Shown here piece after piece: positions 12,127 to 24,784 of a stretch of DNA of 64,000 nt. This DNA comes from Casuarina equisetifolia (Eukaryota; Streptophyta; Magnoliopsida; Fagales; Casuarinaceae). Made by a program: the position numbers and the translations under genes. The notes under the pieces were generated by a model, which worked only from the letters and a program-made list of their open reading frames with translations, had not been told where the DNA came from and searched no databases. Positions within the stretch are counted from its first letter, which is position 1; the number at the start of each line of letters is the position of its first letter. The stretch is taken from the NCBI GenBank assembly GCA_028551475.1, contig CM052356.1:13357884-13421883 (forward strand), given 5' to 3'.

Positions 12127-12701
12127 TATTAGAAACTGAAGGGCCCATCTAAAACACAGAACTGTGCAATAGTGGGTTACTAGCAGAAGTTTATAAGGCC
12201 AGGCTCTCCTGTCGCCTTACCCAATGTGGGACTAGATATTTTAATCCTCCAACACTCCCTCGCAGTCTCACGTTGGGCGCGGTGAGAGGTGGGACCAGTC
12301 TAGAGGGACCACACCAAGGTAGGCAGGACACAGGGCCAGCTTTGATACCATATTAGAAATTGAAGGGCCCAACTAAAACACAGAACTGTGCAATAGTGGG
12401 TTGCTAGCGGAAGCTTATAAGGCCAGGCTCTCCTGTCGCCTTACCCAATGTGGGACTAGATATTTTAATCCTCTAACATTCCCCCGCAGTCTCACGTTGG
12501 GCGCTGTGAGAGGTGGGACCAGTCTAGAGGGACCACACCAAGGTAGGCAGGACACAGGGCCAGCTCTGATACCATATTAGAAATTGAAGGGCCAACTAAA
12601 ACACAGAACTGTGTAATAGTGGGTTGCTAGCGGAAGTTTATAAGGCCAGGCTCTCCTGTTGCCTTACCCAATGTGGGACTGGATATTTTAATCCTCTAAC
12701 A
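12127..12701 (-). mobile_element. TRIM with three LTRs (LTR-internal-LTR-internal-LTR) and target duplication
   Basis: Three near-identical LTRs of 127-128 bp (12127-12254, 12351-12478, 12575-12701) are separated by two 96-bp internal segments (12255-12350 and 12479-12574). On the minus strand each LTR begins TGTTAGAGG or a close variant. Each internal segment begins with a primer site for initiator tRNA-Met (TGGTATCAGAGC or a one-base variant) and ends in a purine-rich tract just before the next LTR. The whole array is flanked by an exact 5-bp duplication, CTAAG, at 12122-12126 and 12702-12706. No protein is encoded, as expected of a TRIM, which must be moved by other elements. High similarity between units suggests a fairly young array. 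Confidence 0.93.
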
Positions 12702-12808
12702 CTAAGGCATACAGCTGATATTTTGCAGTGGTTCCTGAAACCCAACCACCTCTGGCATCATTTTCCAACAGATTCCAGAATTTGATATATGTTCGGACAA
12801 GATGTGGC

Positions 12809-12847
<39 letters not shown>

Positions 12848-12929
12848 CTGCATGACCTACAGTAGCCGCATAAGTCTTCTCTCGCCTGCAAGTTCTTCTG
12901 CACACGAGTGGAACATCTCACCTCACACT
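12702..12929. other. Short segment between TRIM and copia, with a (TC)n microsatellite
   Basis: This is the right-hand continuation of the DNA into which the TRIM inserted. It contains a pure (TC)14 run at 12815-12842. No gene is recognised. Confidence 0.5.
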
Positions 12930-13544
12930 TGAAGTTTGACAAGATAGTACCAGGCACGTGATAGAACAAGACACAGAATTAAGAAAGGCCTTGTTATTTA
13001 GCTAATAAGCACTCAGAGAAAACGAATACAAAACTCTAAATTCGACTAGTCTATATATAGCCAGTTATCCCTTCTTAAAGTAAAAGGTTTGTGTTACATT
13101 TTCAACATGGCCGGTTGGTTGGCTTCCTTATCACTTTTTTCATTTCTAAGTAACATGGATATTTTCATACAACTTTCTTCATGGACGGTGCCTCCCTTCC
13201 TTATCTTGTTCCTTGGATGAAGAGGTAGTGGAGTAGCTACTCTTGGTATTCCTTGGATGGGTGAGTCACTCAGATAGTAGTTTCTAAATGCTAAGTGGTT
13301 GCTTCTCTAGATGTCATATTGTCCGACTCCCTTTGGTGGATAATTAGGTAGATAATGTGGTGCATGAGGTGTATGGCTAACATCCCTTGGGTCATGTATT
13401 TCTTCAACTGGTTCATAGTTCATAACAGGAGGTGTTGAAGCTAGCAAAGAGTTCAATAACATCATTAGTGCCTAGTGACCTTTTTCCTCAATCTACTAGT
13501 AATTCCTTGTAGCTTTTTCTATTAAAGATCCAACTACACTAACA
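12930..13544 (-). repeat. 3' LTR of the copia element
   Basis: This matches 19097-19715 along its whole length, with scattered differences by eye. The match includes the GGCACGTGRTAGAACAAGAC block and the CTATATATAGCC promoter-like block. Confidence 0.88.
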
Positions 13545-16068
13545 CTCCCTTACAAAATAGGTGGTATACACCTATTTTTTTCCTGAGATCTTTAAACCTA
13601 TCTCTCAGTAGAGGCTTGGTCAACATGTCAACAAGTTGCTCATTTGAAGGAACAAAGATTATAATGATTATTTCTTGAGCTACCCTTCTCTAATGGAGTG
13701 AATGTCAATTTCTATATGCTTTGTTTGACTATATTGCACAAGATTGACTGTCATATGCAAGGCAGGAAGGTTGTCACAAAACATATTAATAGAAGAGAAA
13801 TGACTTACACCAAGTTCATGTAAAAGGTTCAATAGCCAAACAACTTTTGTTGTTCCTTCTACCAGGGCCCAGTATTCGACTTTTATAGGAGATCTAGACA
13901 CAAAGTCTTGTTTCCTTGAAGACCACAAGATAAGATTGGCTCCCATAAACACAAAAAATCATGAAGTTGACTTCCAAGACTAATGACAACCACCATAGTC
14001 AGCATCGGTAAAGCCATAGATTGTAGTAGGACTTTGTTTGTGAAATTGTAGTCCATAGGTTGCTATCCCTTGTAGGTAGCGTAGGATCCATTTGAGTTGA
14101 TAAAAGTCTTTCACTGGTGGAGCACTCATCTGCTGACATAGTTTATGCATAACCTATCTAATATCTAGTTAAGTTTAAGAGAGATAATGCAGGGAACCAA
14201 GTGTGCTACAGAATATGGTAGGCTAAGGGAGAAGGTTATCTCTGTTTGACATAGTTTCAGCCTTTATTTCCATTAAAGTAGAGATGGGTCGATTGTAGAT
14301 CATCTCAGCTCTTCAAAGTACTTCCAAGGTGTACTAATGTTGGCTAATAAAAGCACCTACTTCATTGAAATTAAATTGCAAACTGAGAATATAATGTAGT
14401 CGTCCTAGGTCTTTAACAGGAAATACACATCCAAGTTCATCAACAAAATCATTTATTAGTTTCAATGAGTTTCTAGTAGCTATAATATCATCAACGTACA
14501 AAAGAACCCATAATTCATCAGAGCCATTTCTATAAATAAACAACAATGGGTTGTATATGTAGTAGTGAAAAAAGCGTGATATGAGGAACTCAAAAAAACA
14601 TTGAAACCAAGCATATGGGGACCACTTTAGTCTGTATAAAGATCTATGTAGATAGCAAACATGCTTGGGATACTTTGGGTTCACAAAGCCATCTAGCTAT
14701 TGCATATAGATAGGTTCCGTGAGAAAACCATGCTGGCATTCTTAATATCAAGCTATCTAATATTCCATCCTTGGATAATAGCCAAAGAAATGACTAATCT
14801 AATGGTAGTTGGTCAAACTATTGGACTGTATGTTTCTAGGTAGTCCACTTTGGCTTCTTAGTGGTAACCCTTAGCTACCAGTCAAGCCTTTAGCCTATCA
14901 AATGTGCCTTGTGGAGTAAGCTTTGCCTAAAAGACCCATTTACTACCTATTACATTCATTAAAGGTAGTCTAGGCATAAATGACCATGTATTGGTCCTTT
15001 ACAGTGCATCCATCTCATTTTCGATAGCATTTCTCCATTTGGGATGAGCAAGAGCATTGATAATGTTTGATAGTATGGGCAGAACTAAGGTTTGTGCATG
15101 CAAAGCATATCAAGGGTTAGGTCATTGAATACCCACTTGACTTTTAGTAGTCATCATGTGTTTTCTAGTTGGGGTTTTAGTTATTTGGGAGTTTGAATCA
15201 AGGTGTGAGAGGAGGAAGTTTCAGGTCTTCTATCAAGGCTTGAAATGGTAGCTAGAGTTTGTGAAAAGAAGGAATTAGAGAGAATGAAGGTGTGGCTTTA
15301 AATGGTAGCATGCTATTTTCTTATTTGGGAGCTCCTTTATTTAAATGGCCTTTTGTCGTTGTTCAATTAATGCAGGAGAAACATTTTCTTCATTTTGTAC
15401 ATTTTCTCCATGAAAAACTACTACATTTCTTACTATACTATTGTACTGTGTACAAGGTGTTGTTGTTTCCTTGCTTGTTTCCATTTCAAAGGGAGACTCT
15501 TCTTGTACAAAAGGTGTGGCTGAATCTCTAATGTAATCTGTGAGATGTTCAAGATGGATTGGAAGTTGTCTTCCCCATAACAAGTTAGTTTCTCTTGATT
15601 TTGTTTGTTCCAAAGAGCAATTGTCCATTGGTCTCTCATTAAAGCTTGTACTAGCTTTATTATTCTTTGTAAAAGGATACACATGTTCATTAAATACTAC
15701 ATGTCTTGAAATAAATAATATACCTAATGGAATGTGTAAGCAACGATACCCTTTGTGTTGTGTGCTATAACCTATGAAAACGCAAGCAATTGATTTTGAT
15801 GAAAATTTATCAGTTATAGTTGAACACAGATAAGGAAAATATTGGCTGCCAAAGACTTGAAAAGCACCATACTCTAGAATTCGATGATAGAGTTTTTCAA
15901 AAGGTGATTCCAATACTGGAGTTTGTCATCTATTGATGAGATATATTGCAGTGGAAAATGCCTCTACCCAATATTTATAAGAAACTGAGGCTTTTGTCAT
16001 CATTGATCTTCCTAGTTCAACTATATGTCTATGCTTTCATTATGCAATTCCATTTTGTTGAAGAGTAT

Positions 16069-17342
16069 TGTTCGGTGAAATCTAAATGCAAGTGAACATG
16101 TCGAACAAGTAATATAATGATAAGAAAGATATCGTCCCACAGAGATTGGTGATTACTAGACCAACTAATTACTAACAGCGAATAACTCCTAGAATTTATC
16201 TAGCAAACCAAATTGATGGATGATAGATTAACTAACTAAGTCTAAGAAAACTTAATAAAAGAAATATGTTAGAGCATATGACTTCACCATAATTACTAGG
16301 TACTAATATTGATTATTTATGCTTGCAAGAGAAATAATATCTATGTGATGGCGGAATTTCCTAATTTATTTACTATCCTATGTCTAGGTATAGCAAACCT
16401 ACTTAGTTCATTAATTCATTATATCTCTATATGTGAATTGAAACAAACCAAATGCATTAGGATCTATGAATATTCCCAGTTTACACCAAAAGCCACACAA
16501 ACAATATGGTATATGTCTATCCATATTTAATTTATGGTTACATATTACAAGAAGCAACTGCATGTTATTTCCTGTCGGTCTTTAACATGCAAATCAAGTC
16601 ATCTAAGTGGTAGCTAATCACCTAAAAGCATTAAACTCCGTAATATATAACTTCACATAAATAAAATATCTTGCAAAACATAATAATCATAAGATTCATA
16701 CCATCATAATTAGGTTACATCGTAGCTCTAACAAAAATAAACTAAAACATAAAGAAATAATGAGGAAGAATGGTAATAAGAAATAAAGAAGGCATCTTGA
16801 ATCCAAGAACAAGAAGTCTGTCACCCTTTTTGTCTTCTATTCAAGAAAACCTTGAATTCTTGGCCTCTTTCTTGAGTTGTGCTCAATTTCCTCCTCCCTT
16901 CTTTTGCCTCTTCTCTTCTCTTAAATAGGGTTTAGGTTTAGACCTATCTCCTATCCTAGTAGAATTGGGTTTTAGAGACCTAAAATAATTGGGTTTTAGA
17001 AACCTAAAACAATTGGGTTTTAGAGACCTAAAATAATTGAGACTTGAATTCCTAACATGACTGGGTTTTCTATTTAAATAGAAAATCCAATAACAATAGA
17101 AAATCTAATAACAATTATCCAAAGCCCAAGCCCATCTTGACTCTCTTGATCTTGATATTACAATTTTGCCACACAATAAGTATCAGGTTCTCCATGTTCA
17201 TTCCTTTTCTCATTGCCTCCTTGTGCTACAAAAACAAGACAAATTTAAATAAATAAGAGGAGTTAAAATATTTTCTCATAAGCATTGTATTATTTATTGC
17301 CTAAAAAATAGATAAAATAACTCTATAAAAATAGAGTTATCA
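16069..17342 (-). mobile_element. Solo LTR, Athila-like family A, in copia
   Basis: A 1274-bp LTR without internal region is flanked by an exact 5-bp duplication, AGTAT, at 16064-16068 and 17343-17347. Its ends match the LTR at 4611-5960. The copia integrase sequence on either side is continuous apart from this insertion. It carries 24-bp subrepeats at 16963-17034. A solo LTR arises by recombination between the two LTRs of a full element. Confidence 0.95.
16963..17034. repeat. 24-bp subrepeats inside the solo LTR (x3)
   Basis: Three adjacent units of AATTGGGTTTTAGARACCTAAAAY (16963-16986, 16987-17010, 17011-17034) are followed by degraded units. Sister LTRs carry a different version of the 24-bp unit at the same place. 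Confidence 0.82.
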
Positions 17343-19096
17343 AGTATAAGGACATGACATTTGATGCAAAATTCCATGATATCATAGATAACTTTCTAAA
17401 TCCTTACTTGTGTACTCACCTATATTATCAGACTGTAGAATCTTGATCAACTGATGTTCCACCATAGACTTATAATCAACAAAGATTTAAAAGAAATCCA
17501 ACTTTCTTTTAAGTGGATACATCTAAATGAATTTTGAATATTCATCAATAAAAATAACATAGCATAAAAAGTTATGACAAGACTTTTCTAGAAAGGGTCC
17601 CTATAAATCACAATGTATTTGTTCAAAAGGCAAATATGATTTGTTGTTTGATTGTCCAAAAGATAATGCATGACTTTTAGACTCTAAACATATAATGCAT
17701 AACTTGGGTATTTCTCCCTTTAACTTTATTAACCGTTGAGTTTGTAATTCCTTCAAAATATGTAAATTAGAGTGACCTAATCTTCTATACCATGTGTTGC
17801 CAGCAATTGTTTGTTAGTGTAGTGAGAGGTAGGTTTGTACTCGCTCATTTGGCAACACGTAAAGATCTTTTTTTCTAAACCCCTTTAGCTGGTTCTCCTA
17901 GATGTTCATATCCTTGACAACAAAGGAATTTTTATCAAATGTCACAAGGCATGGATTATCATCTATAAGTTTAGATATTGACAATAAATTCTATCTTATT
18001 GCTAATGCAACTAAGACTAAATTTTATTTTATTTGTCCTTGATTAAGGCTTGAAGATCTTATATGAGTGATAGGAATTCATTCACCATTTACAATAAATG
18101 AGGCAATAGAATCTGCTACCGATCATCACCTTTTGGCTCATTGGAAGGAATGATCAAAATGCCTTAAACACTCTAATCTCGAATGTCCTTTCTTTCCACA
18201 AATTTGACAGGTGATTAGATGTTTTTGGAAAGTATTTGATGTTTCACCAGAGGAAGTATTAGAACTACCATTATTTAGTTTGTTAAACATTCCTTGATTG
18301 TTGTAAGCTATAAAGTAAATCCTTGTCCTTGGGATGAAAATCATTGTTGCGATCCTCGTCCTTTTCTAAATCCTTGTCCTTGTCCTCTATTATTTCTTTG
18401 TATTGCAAATGCAGTATTTTCATTTAGGGTAGTAATGGAACCCTTCGAGTACCTAGTAAGATGTGACTCATATGCTTGCAATTGTGAGATCACAATACTA
18501 AATTTAGGTATAAGAGATCCGAACATTGTAATTTTGAGTGATTCATAGCTTTCATCCTAACTTTCAAGCAAACATAATGTTTTGCAAAATTAGATACAAG
18601 CTTACCAATTGAACTTAATTGATTAAGTAAGCCTTTGAATTCAATGAGGAAAGTTGATTGAGTTTTATGTTCCTTTCGAATATTACTGAGTTGGGAAAGT
18701 AGGTCAAACTCACATGTCTTCATTTTCTAAGCAAAATTATAGGTCAAACTCATGTTCTAGGCTTGAGTAGAGGTTTCAAGCTCAAAGATATATCCTAGTG
18801 CTTCTTATGATAGAGTGCTTATGATCCATGATTTGACCAATGCATCATTTTGTGACCATGAGTCATAATTAAGGTTTGGTGTTTCATCATCAATGAGGGT
18901 TGTAATAGGTTTAAGGATTCAATTAGTAACAAAACCAATAAGCTTTTAAGTTTGAAGAAGGGATTTGATTTGACTCATCCAGGAAAGATAATTCCCTTTA
19001 GAAAGCTTAATAGTAACAAAGTTACTCACATTGATGGAATTAGGAAAATGGTATCTATTGGATTGATGTGCCATAGTTTTGGCTTTGATACCAACT

Positions 19097-19715
19097 TGAA
19101 TTTTGACAGGAAAGTACTAGGCACGTGGTAGAACAAGACATAGAATTAATAAAGGCCTTGTTATTTAGCTAATAAGCACTTAGAGAAAACTAATACAAAA
19201 CTCTAAGTTTGATTGATCTATATATAGCCAATTATCCTATCTTAAAGTACAAGCTTTGTGTTACATTTTCAACATGGTTGGTTGGTTGGTTGGCTTCCTC
19301 ATCACTTTCTTCATTTCTAAGTAACATTGTTCTTTTCATACGACTTTCTTCATGGACAATGCCTCCCTTCCTTATCTTGTTCCTTAGATGAAGAGGCAGT
19401 GGAGCAACTACTCTTGGTATTGCTTGGATGGATGATTCACCCAAATAGTAGTTTCTAAATGCTAAGTGGTTGCTTCTCTAGATGCCATGTTGTCCGACTC
19501 CCTTAGATGGATAATTACATAGATAACATGGTACATGAGGTGCATGGCTAACATCTCTTAGGTCATGTATTTCTTCGATTGGTTCATAGTTCATAATAAG
19601 AGGTGTTGGAGCTGGCAAAGAGTTCAATAACATCATTAATGCCCAGTGACCTTTTTCCTCAATCTCCCAGTGATTCCTTATAACTTGTTCTATTAGAGAT
19701 CCAACTACACCAACA
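19097..19715 (-). repeat. 5' LTR of the copia element
   Basis: This is the partner of 12930-13544. On the minus strand it begins TGTTGGTGTAG and is followed inward by a tRNA-iMet-type primer site. Confidence 0.88.
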
Positions 19716-20344
19716 CTTACTAATGGATTCAATTCTCCATTTCATAATATATACACAACCATTGTACATTTTGATTCTTAACATGAGATTATCTTCTCTT
19801 ATTTGTAACTATTGTATCAAAAAAGGTTTTCTTGTTCATCAATAAACATGTTTTTACCCAATAATGCTTTCATCCACTCCATATTTCGACATGGTATTGA
19901 ACTAGGCTATTTTTTTTTCAATTTTTCTAATCAAACTTAATAAACTTGTTTCTTCTCTTTTTTTTGTTTCTTCAATTCAAACTCACTTCTACACAACCCA
20001 AAAATCAATTAAAGGGCTTGTTTTCTATTTTTCTCGATCAAAATTGGCTACAAAAAGCCTTTTGTAGCCTTCTCTACAATTTTCTCCTATGATAATTGGC
20101 TTTGCAACTTTTTTTGACAATCCTTATTGAAAGGTGTGTTTTCACTCTCCACACTTCTCTAATAGACGAAGATCAATATGACACCATTAAACTTCCTTCA
20201 CATTTTAAGTGGCATAATGTCATTCAATTCTTGGTACTATTAATTACCAAAGATGATGTTGTGTGCCTTCCTTAACTGAAAACCACATTGTTGCACAAGT
20301 TTTGCAATGACACCATAACCTCTAATGACATCATTTCAAGCATT
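19716..20344 (+). mobile_element. Degraded retroelement scrap with an LTR end and primer site
   Basis: At 19881-19903 the sequence ATATTTCGACATGGTATTGA resembles an LTR end ending in CA followed directly by a tRNA-iMet primer site. The upstream 150 bases look like an LTR tail. From about 19905 to 20344 I see only pyrimidine-rich or unassigned sequence. The family and the element's body are not determined. Confidence 0.35.
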
Positions 20345-22476
20345 CCCCCAAGATAGCAATAAAATGTGTGGGGGAGTATATTAGGGAGTTTGAAAAACCC
20401 ATGGTGTGAGTTGCAAAAGCCCAAAGAGCACACTAGTTTTTTAGGGGCTTGAACTCTAAGATAACGAACATGGTAGAATTACAATCGTGTTGTTATTTTA
20501 ATGATGTTTGCAAGCTATCCTCAAAGGAAAAAAGCAAAGGAAAACCATGAAAAACATGAGATCAATCTTTCAACAAAGAGTGCATGGATTTAAGGTCATG
20601 CATCAAGGGGCTACTTTGTATAAGGATAGATTCCACATCTTACACCAAACCTAATATAACCAACAAAAAGAAAGGCAAAGAAAAAGTTAGGAAGATTCCA
20701 AAGGAGAAGCCTAATTTATGAATCAATATCCTAAGGAAAGAAAATGCTTCAAATGCCAAGGATATAACCACTTTCAAGCTAATCGGCCAAATAGTAGTGT
20801 GCTTGTTCTTTGCCTAAACTTACATTCCAATAGCTCATATGATAAGTAAAGAGAAAACATTTTCCAAACTCAATGCACAATCAATAAGGTTTGCTATGTT
20901 ATTATTAATAATGGTAGTTGTATCAATATGTATTTACAACTCTTGGGGAAAAGTTGAACTTGTCTATATTACCTCTTCTACATCCTTACAAATTACAATG
21001 GTAAAGCCAAAAGAATCATCTTTAAGTTTTAAGGAAAGTCCTAATTACTTTTTCCATTGTGCAACATTATATTGATAAGATTACTTGTAATGCTATATCT
21101 ATGGATCCTTACAATAAGTGTGTTATACATAATGGTAAAAAGAACATTTATTCCTTTTAGTTGGATTAGAAGATCGTTTTAGCTCTATTTAGTCCCTCCC
21201 AAATACACTAAACACCATATAGGGCAGAAGACAAAAAAGAACACCTATTCCTAAATGGAACCCAAATAGAGAAGGTCATCCAAAAACACAAACCAATTAA
21301 TGCATTACTTATAGTTAAAGAGGAAATAAAATGAATGGGTGAGTAAGCTGCATCTTCTCATCCAATCACTCCTAGTCAAATTTGATGATGTATTTCCCAA
21401 TAACCTTCCACTAAGTCTACCATCACTTAGGAGGATAAAGTATCATATAGACCTACTTTTAAAAGCACCCTTACCCCCAAAGCCAATCACATATGTAATG
21501 TTGAGGAGGTTAGGAACTACAAAGGCCAATGGTAGAATTGATTTGCCAATGGTTTATAAGGGAAAGCATAAGCCCACGTTTAGTTCTAACCTTATGGTGC
21601 CAAAGAAGGAAGACTCATTCTAGATGTATGTAGTTATCCTATCAAGTATACTTATCTCATACTAATGCTTGATAAGTTACATGGAACCACTATCTTCTTC
21701 AAAATTGACATAAGGAGTGATTATCATCAAATCCAAATGAGAAAGGGAGATAAATGGAAGATAACTTTCAAAACCAACAAAGGCTTGTATGAGTAAATGA
21801 TTATACCATTTGGGCTATCTAATGCGTCTAGTACCTTTATGCATTTAATGAATAAGGTACTTTAACCATTTAATAGTAAATTTATCGTGGTTTATTTTGA
21901 TGATATCCATGTTTATAATAAATGTGAAAAAGATCATTTGAATCATTTAAGATGAGTCTTTAAGGTGTTAAGGCAACAAAAACTTTATGCTAAGTTGGAG
22001 AAGTGTGAATTTTTTCTTTTAATAATTTATTTCTTGGATATGTGGTTTTAAAAAAAGGTATTATGGTTAATCAATCCAAGGTAAAGGCAATTAAGTCTTA
22101 GCCCAAGCTTAGGTCCATAATCAAGGTTAGAAGTTTTCATGGCTTTGCTTCATTCTATTGATGTTTTGTCTCCAATTTTAACATTATAACTCTCATTACT
22201 AAATGTATGAAGCTAAGTGTTTTTAAGTGGACAAAAGAGGCCAATAAATCCAAGTAATCAAGAAAAATTTGTCTAAAGATCTAATTCTTGCATTGCTAGA
22301 CTTTGATCATGTCTTTGAAGTTAAATGTGATGCTAGTGAAGTTTCTATAAGGGTTATCCTTACTTAATCTAAGAAGTAAATGGCTTAATTTAGTAAAAAA
22401 CTTAATGAATGCAAGAGAAACTATTCCACTTATGATAAAAAGTTTTATGTAATTGTGAGAGCATTTATGAAAAGCC

Positions 22477-23533
22477 CTAAGGCAACCTAAGAAGGGAATG
22501 AATTAGGTTTCTAAAAATTTCTTAGATAATCTAGTTATGTTTTGTAATTCTAGTGTACATAATTATATGTTAAACAAAAGAATTTTAGTAGTAATAATAA
22601 TATATCACATAATGAAAGGAATATCTATTGAATCTTACACATTAAAAATCAGTTGTAGCAAACAAACAAGAGTACAAGATGGTGAAGAACAATGCATAAA
22701 AGTACTTGTAAGTGATTAGGTTTCCCCAACTAGCACACCTCCTTTAGTAAATGAATAAATGGTACTACTAACTTTTCACAAAGTTTTACATAGAAATAAT
22801 CTCTTAGATTACACAAGAAACAAAGTATAAAAAAGTTTACTAGTCTTTTAAAATAGAAGAAAATTTCTTAGCTAAGGCTTGATGAGGATTTATAACTAAA
22901 ACACCTAAATGAATAGTCTTAATCAAACCTAAGGTTCTTGATTTACATATACAAGTATAGAATATTACAATAATCTTTAATCATAGACGTCAACAAGTTA
23001 TTTCGATTATAAAAATATAACAAAGCAACAACTTTGATCTACGGATTTGAGAAGCTTAGGATTTTTGCTCACTAGTTCACTTTTTCACTAACCTCTTCTT
23101 GGAGGTTCCTCTTCTTTTCTTTTCTTTTCTTTTTTTAAATATCAACCCAAGTGAATTATTACAAGAAGCCAACAACTTTTTAATCATTGCACATTACCAA
23201 AGATGAACATGACTTATCTTTAGAAAGGTAGGCTCCCTTTGTGAGGCCTAATTGAGGTTTTTTTTTTTTGTGTTTTGATGTGATTCTAGATCTTTCTTGG
23301 CCCTCACATTCTTCTTCCTCTATTTTAACAAAGTGGCATCATGTGAGATGATTGAGTTGATTTACTATGCTAACATCTTATAACACCCATGCAAGCTTAG
23401 CTTCCATTAACATATGAACTAGACTTTAACCCTTACATGATCTAGCACACATAAAGCACTTATAAATAGCTCATTTTCAAAAACATATGTATCCATAATA
23501 TCTCAAAACTTAGATCATTGGAGTCCCTAGCTA
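22477..23533. mobile_element. Unidentified 1.06-kb insertion in the gypsy RNase H region
   Basis: The gypsy RNase H sequence stops near 22470 and resumes at about 23539. A 6-bp direct match, AAAGCC, lies at 22471-22476 and 23533-23538 and is a candidate target duplication. The insertion is AT-rich and has no protein I recognise, no clear TG...CA ends and no obvious terminal inverted repeats. It includes a pyrimidine run near 23110-23137. Confidence 0.6.
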
Positions 23534-24784
23534 AAGCCTAGACAATTTGTTTTACATTTGGATCACCAAGCTTTGAAGTTCTTGAATGGCCAATATAAAC
23601 TCAACTTGAGGCATGCAAAATGGGTAGAATTTTTTCAATCATTCTCATTATAAACCAGGTTATACATATCTTATTTACAAGGTATTCTTTGCTTTCCACT
23701 TTAGATGTTGGGGTACTCACTTTCCAACTTATAAGGGAATACTATATTAATAATTTGGAAAAGTTTACCCTCATAGTAAAATGTGCTAAGGGTTGCTACT
23801 AGAGACCTTAGAGATTCTCAAGGGGCATTTGTATTAACTGAAAAAGGAATTTCCAAGCTATTTTTTTAGATGTGGTACATATCAAAAGATAAAGAGTCAT
23901 TTCAAACTAGGTCCTTACACACCTTTGCTTATCAAAGCAAGTCTTAGGAAAAATTTAAGCATGGATTTCATTATGGCACTTTAAGAATTCAAGAAAAGAA
24001 AGACTCCATTATGGTAGTAGTAGAATCAATTTTCTAAGATCAAACATTTCATCACATGCCACAAAATCAATGATGCCTCTCACAATACTTATTTGTTCTT
24101 TAAGGAAATTATGACCAATCATGATACTAAGTTTTGAGTTACTTTTGGAAAACTTTATGGGAGAAGCTTGACAACAAACCCTTATTTAGCATTGCCTATC
24201 ATCCATAAACAAATGGCCAAATCAAGGTGACCAATCAAACATTAAGAACTACTTATCTTGGCATTATGGTAAACTAAAATCTTAAAGATTTGGCCATGCT
24301 GAGTTTGCAAACAATTGAGCTCCAAGTTCTACTACCAATCATTCTTCCTTTGAGATAATTTATATAATTAATCTAATTACTCCTATTGAACTAACTTTTT
24401 TACCCCTTGATGTTCAAGTTAGTGTAAATGCAAATGGAAAGGTCAAAACAATGAAAAAGCTTTATAGGAAATGTTTAATCACAAATAGAAAAAGCTAATA
24501 AGGCATAAAACTGGAAGGCCTACAAGCATCAAAAACCTTCTCAATTTCAACCAGGTGACTTAGTTTGAATGCATTTAAGAAATAAGAAGTTTTATATCTA
24601 AGAGGAAAAGCAAGCTAGCACCTACAGCCAATCGCCCTTTTAAAGTGATTACTAATACTAGGGACAAAGTTAATTTCCCTAGTGACTATTGGGGAGTTTT
24701 GGCCACCTTTAGTGTAGGTGACTTATAACCCTGTTTTGAAGATGGCAACCTTGAGGATTTGAAGGCAAATCCTTATCAACCTAG

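Larger units (their letters stand above)
12930..19715 (-). mobile_element. Ty1/copia retrotransposon with both LTRs, split by a solo LTR
   Basis: Two similar LTRs bound the element: 12930-13544 (3' LTR) and 19097-19715 (5' LTR). A tRNA-iMet-type primer site lies at about 19083-19094 on the minus strand, and a purine-rich tract adjoins 13545. Internal parts on the minus strand are gag with a CCHC zinc knuckle (about 19060-18140), integrase (about 17900-17343 and 16068-15290), reverse transcriptase (about 14900-14140, YVDD motif near 14490) and RNase H (about 14000-13680). A solo Athila-type LTR (16069-17342) is inserted in the integrase region. The element is broken in many places. A possible target duplication, ACACT, occurs at 12925-12929 and 19713-19717, but it overlaps the likely LTR end by three bases, so it is uncertain. 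Confidence 0.88.

Noticed and set aside
12688-12969. Minus-strand frame rich in Arg-Glu
   Set aside because: The Arg-Glu run is simply the (TC)n microsatellite read in reverse; the frame also spans the edges of the TRIM and the copia LTR.
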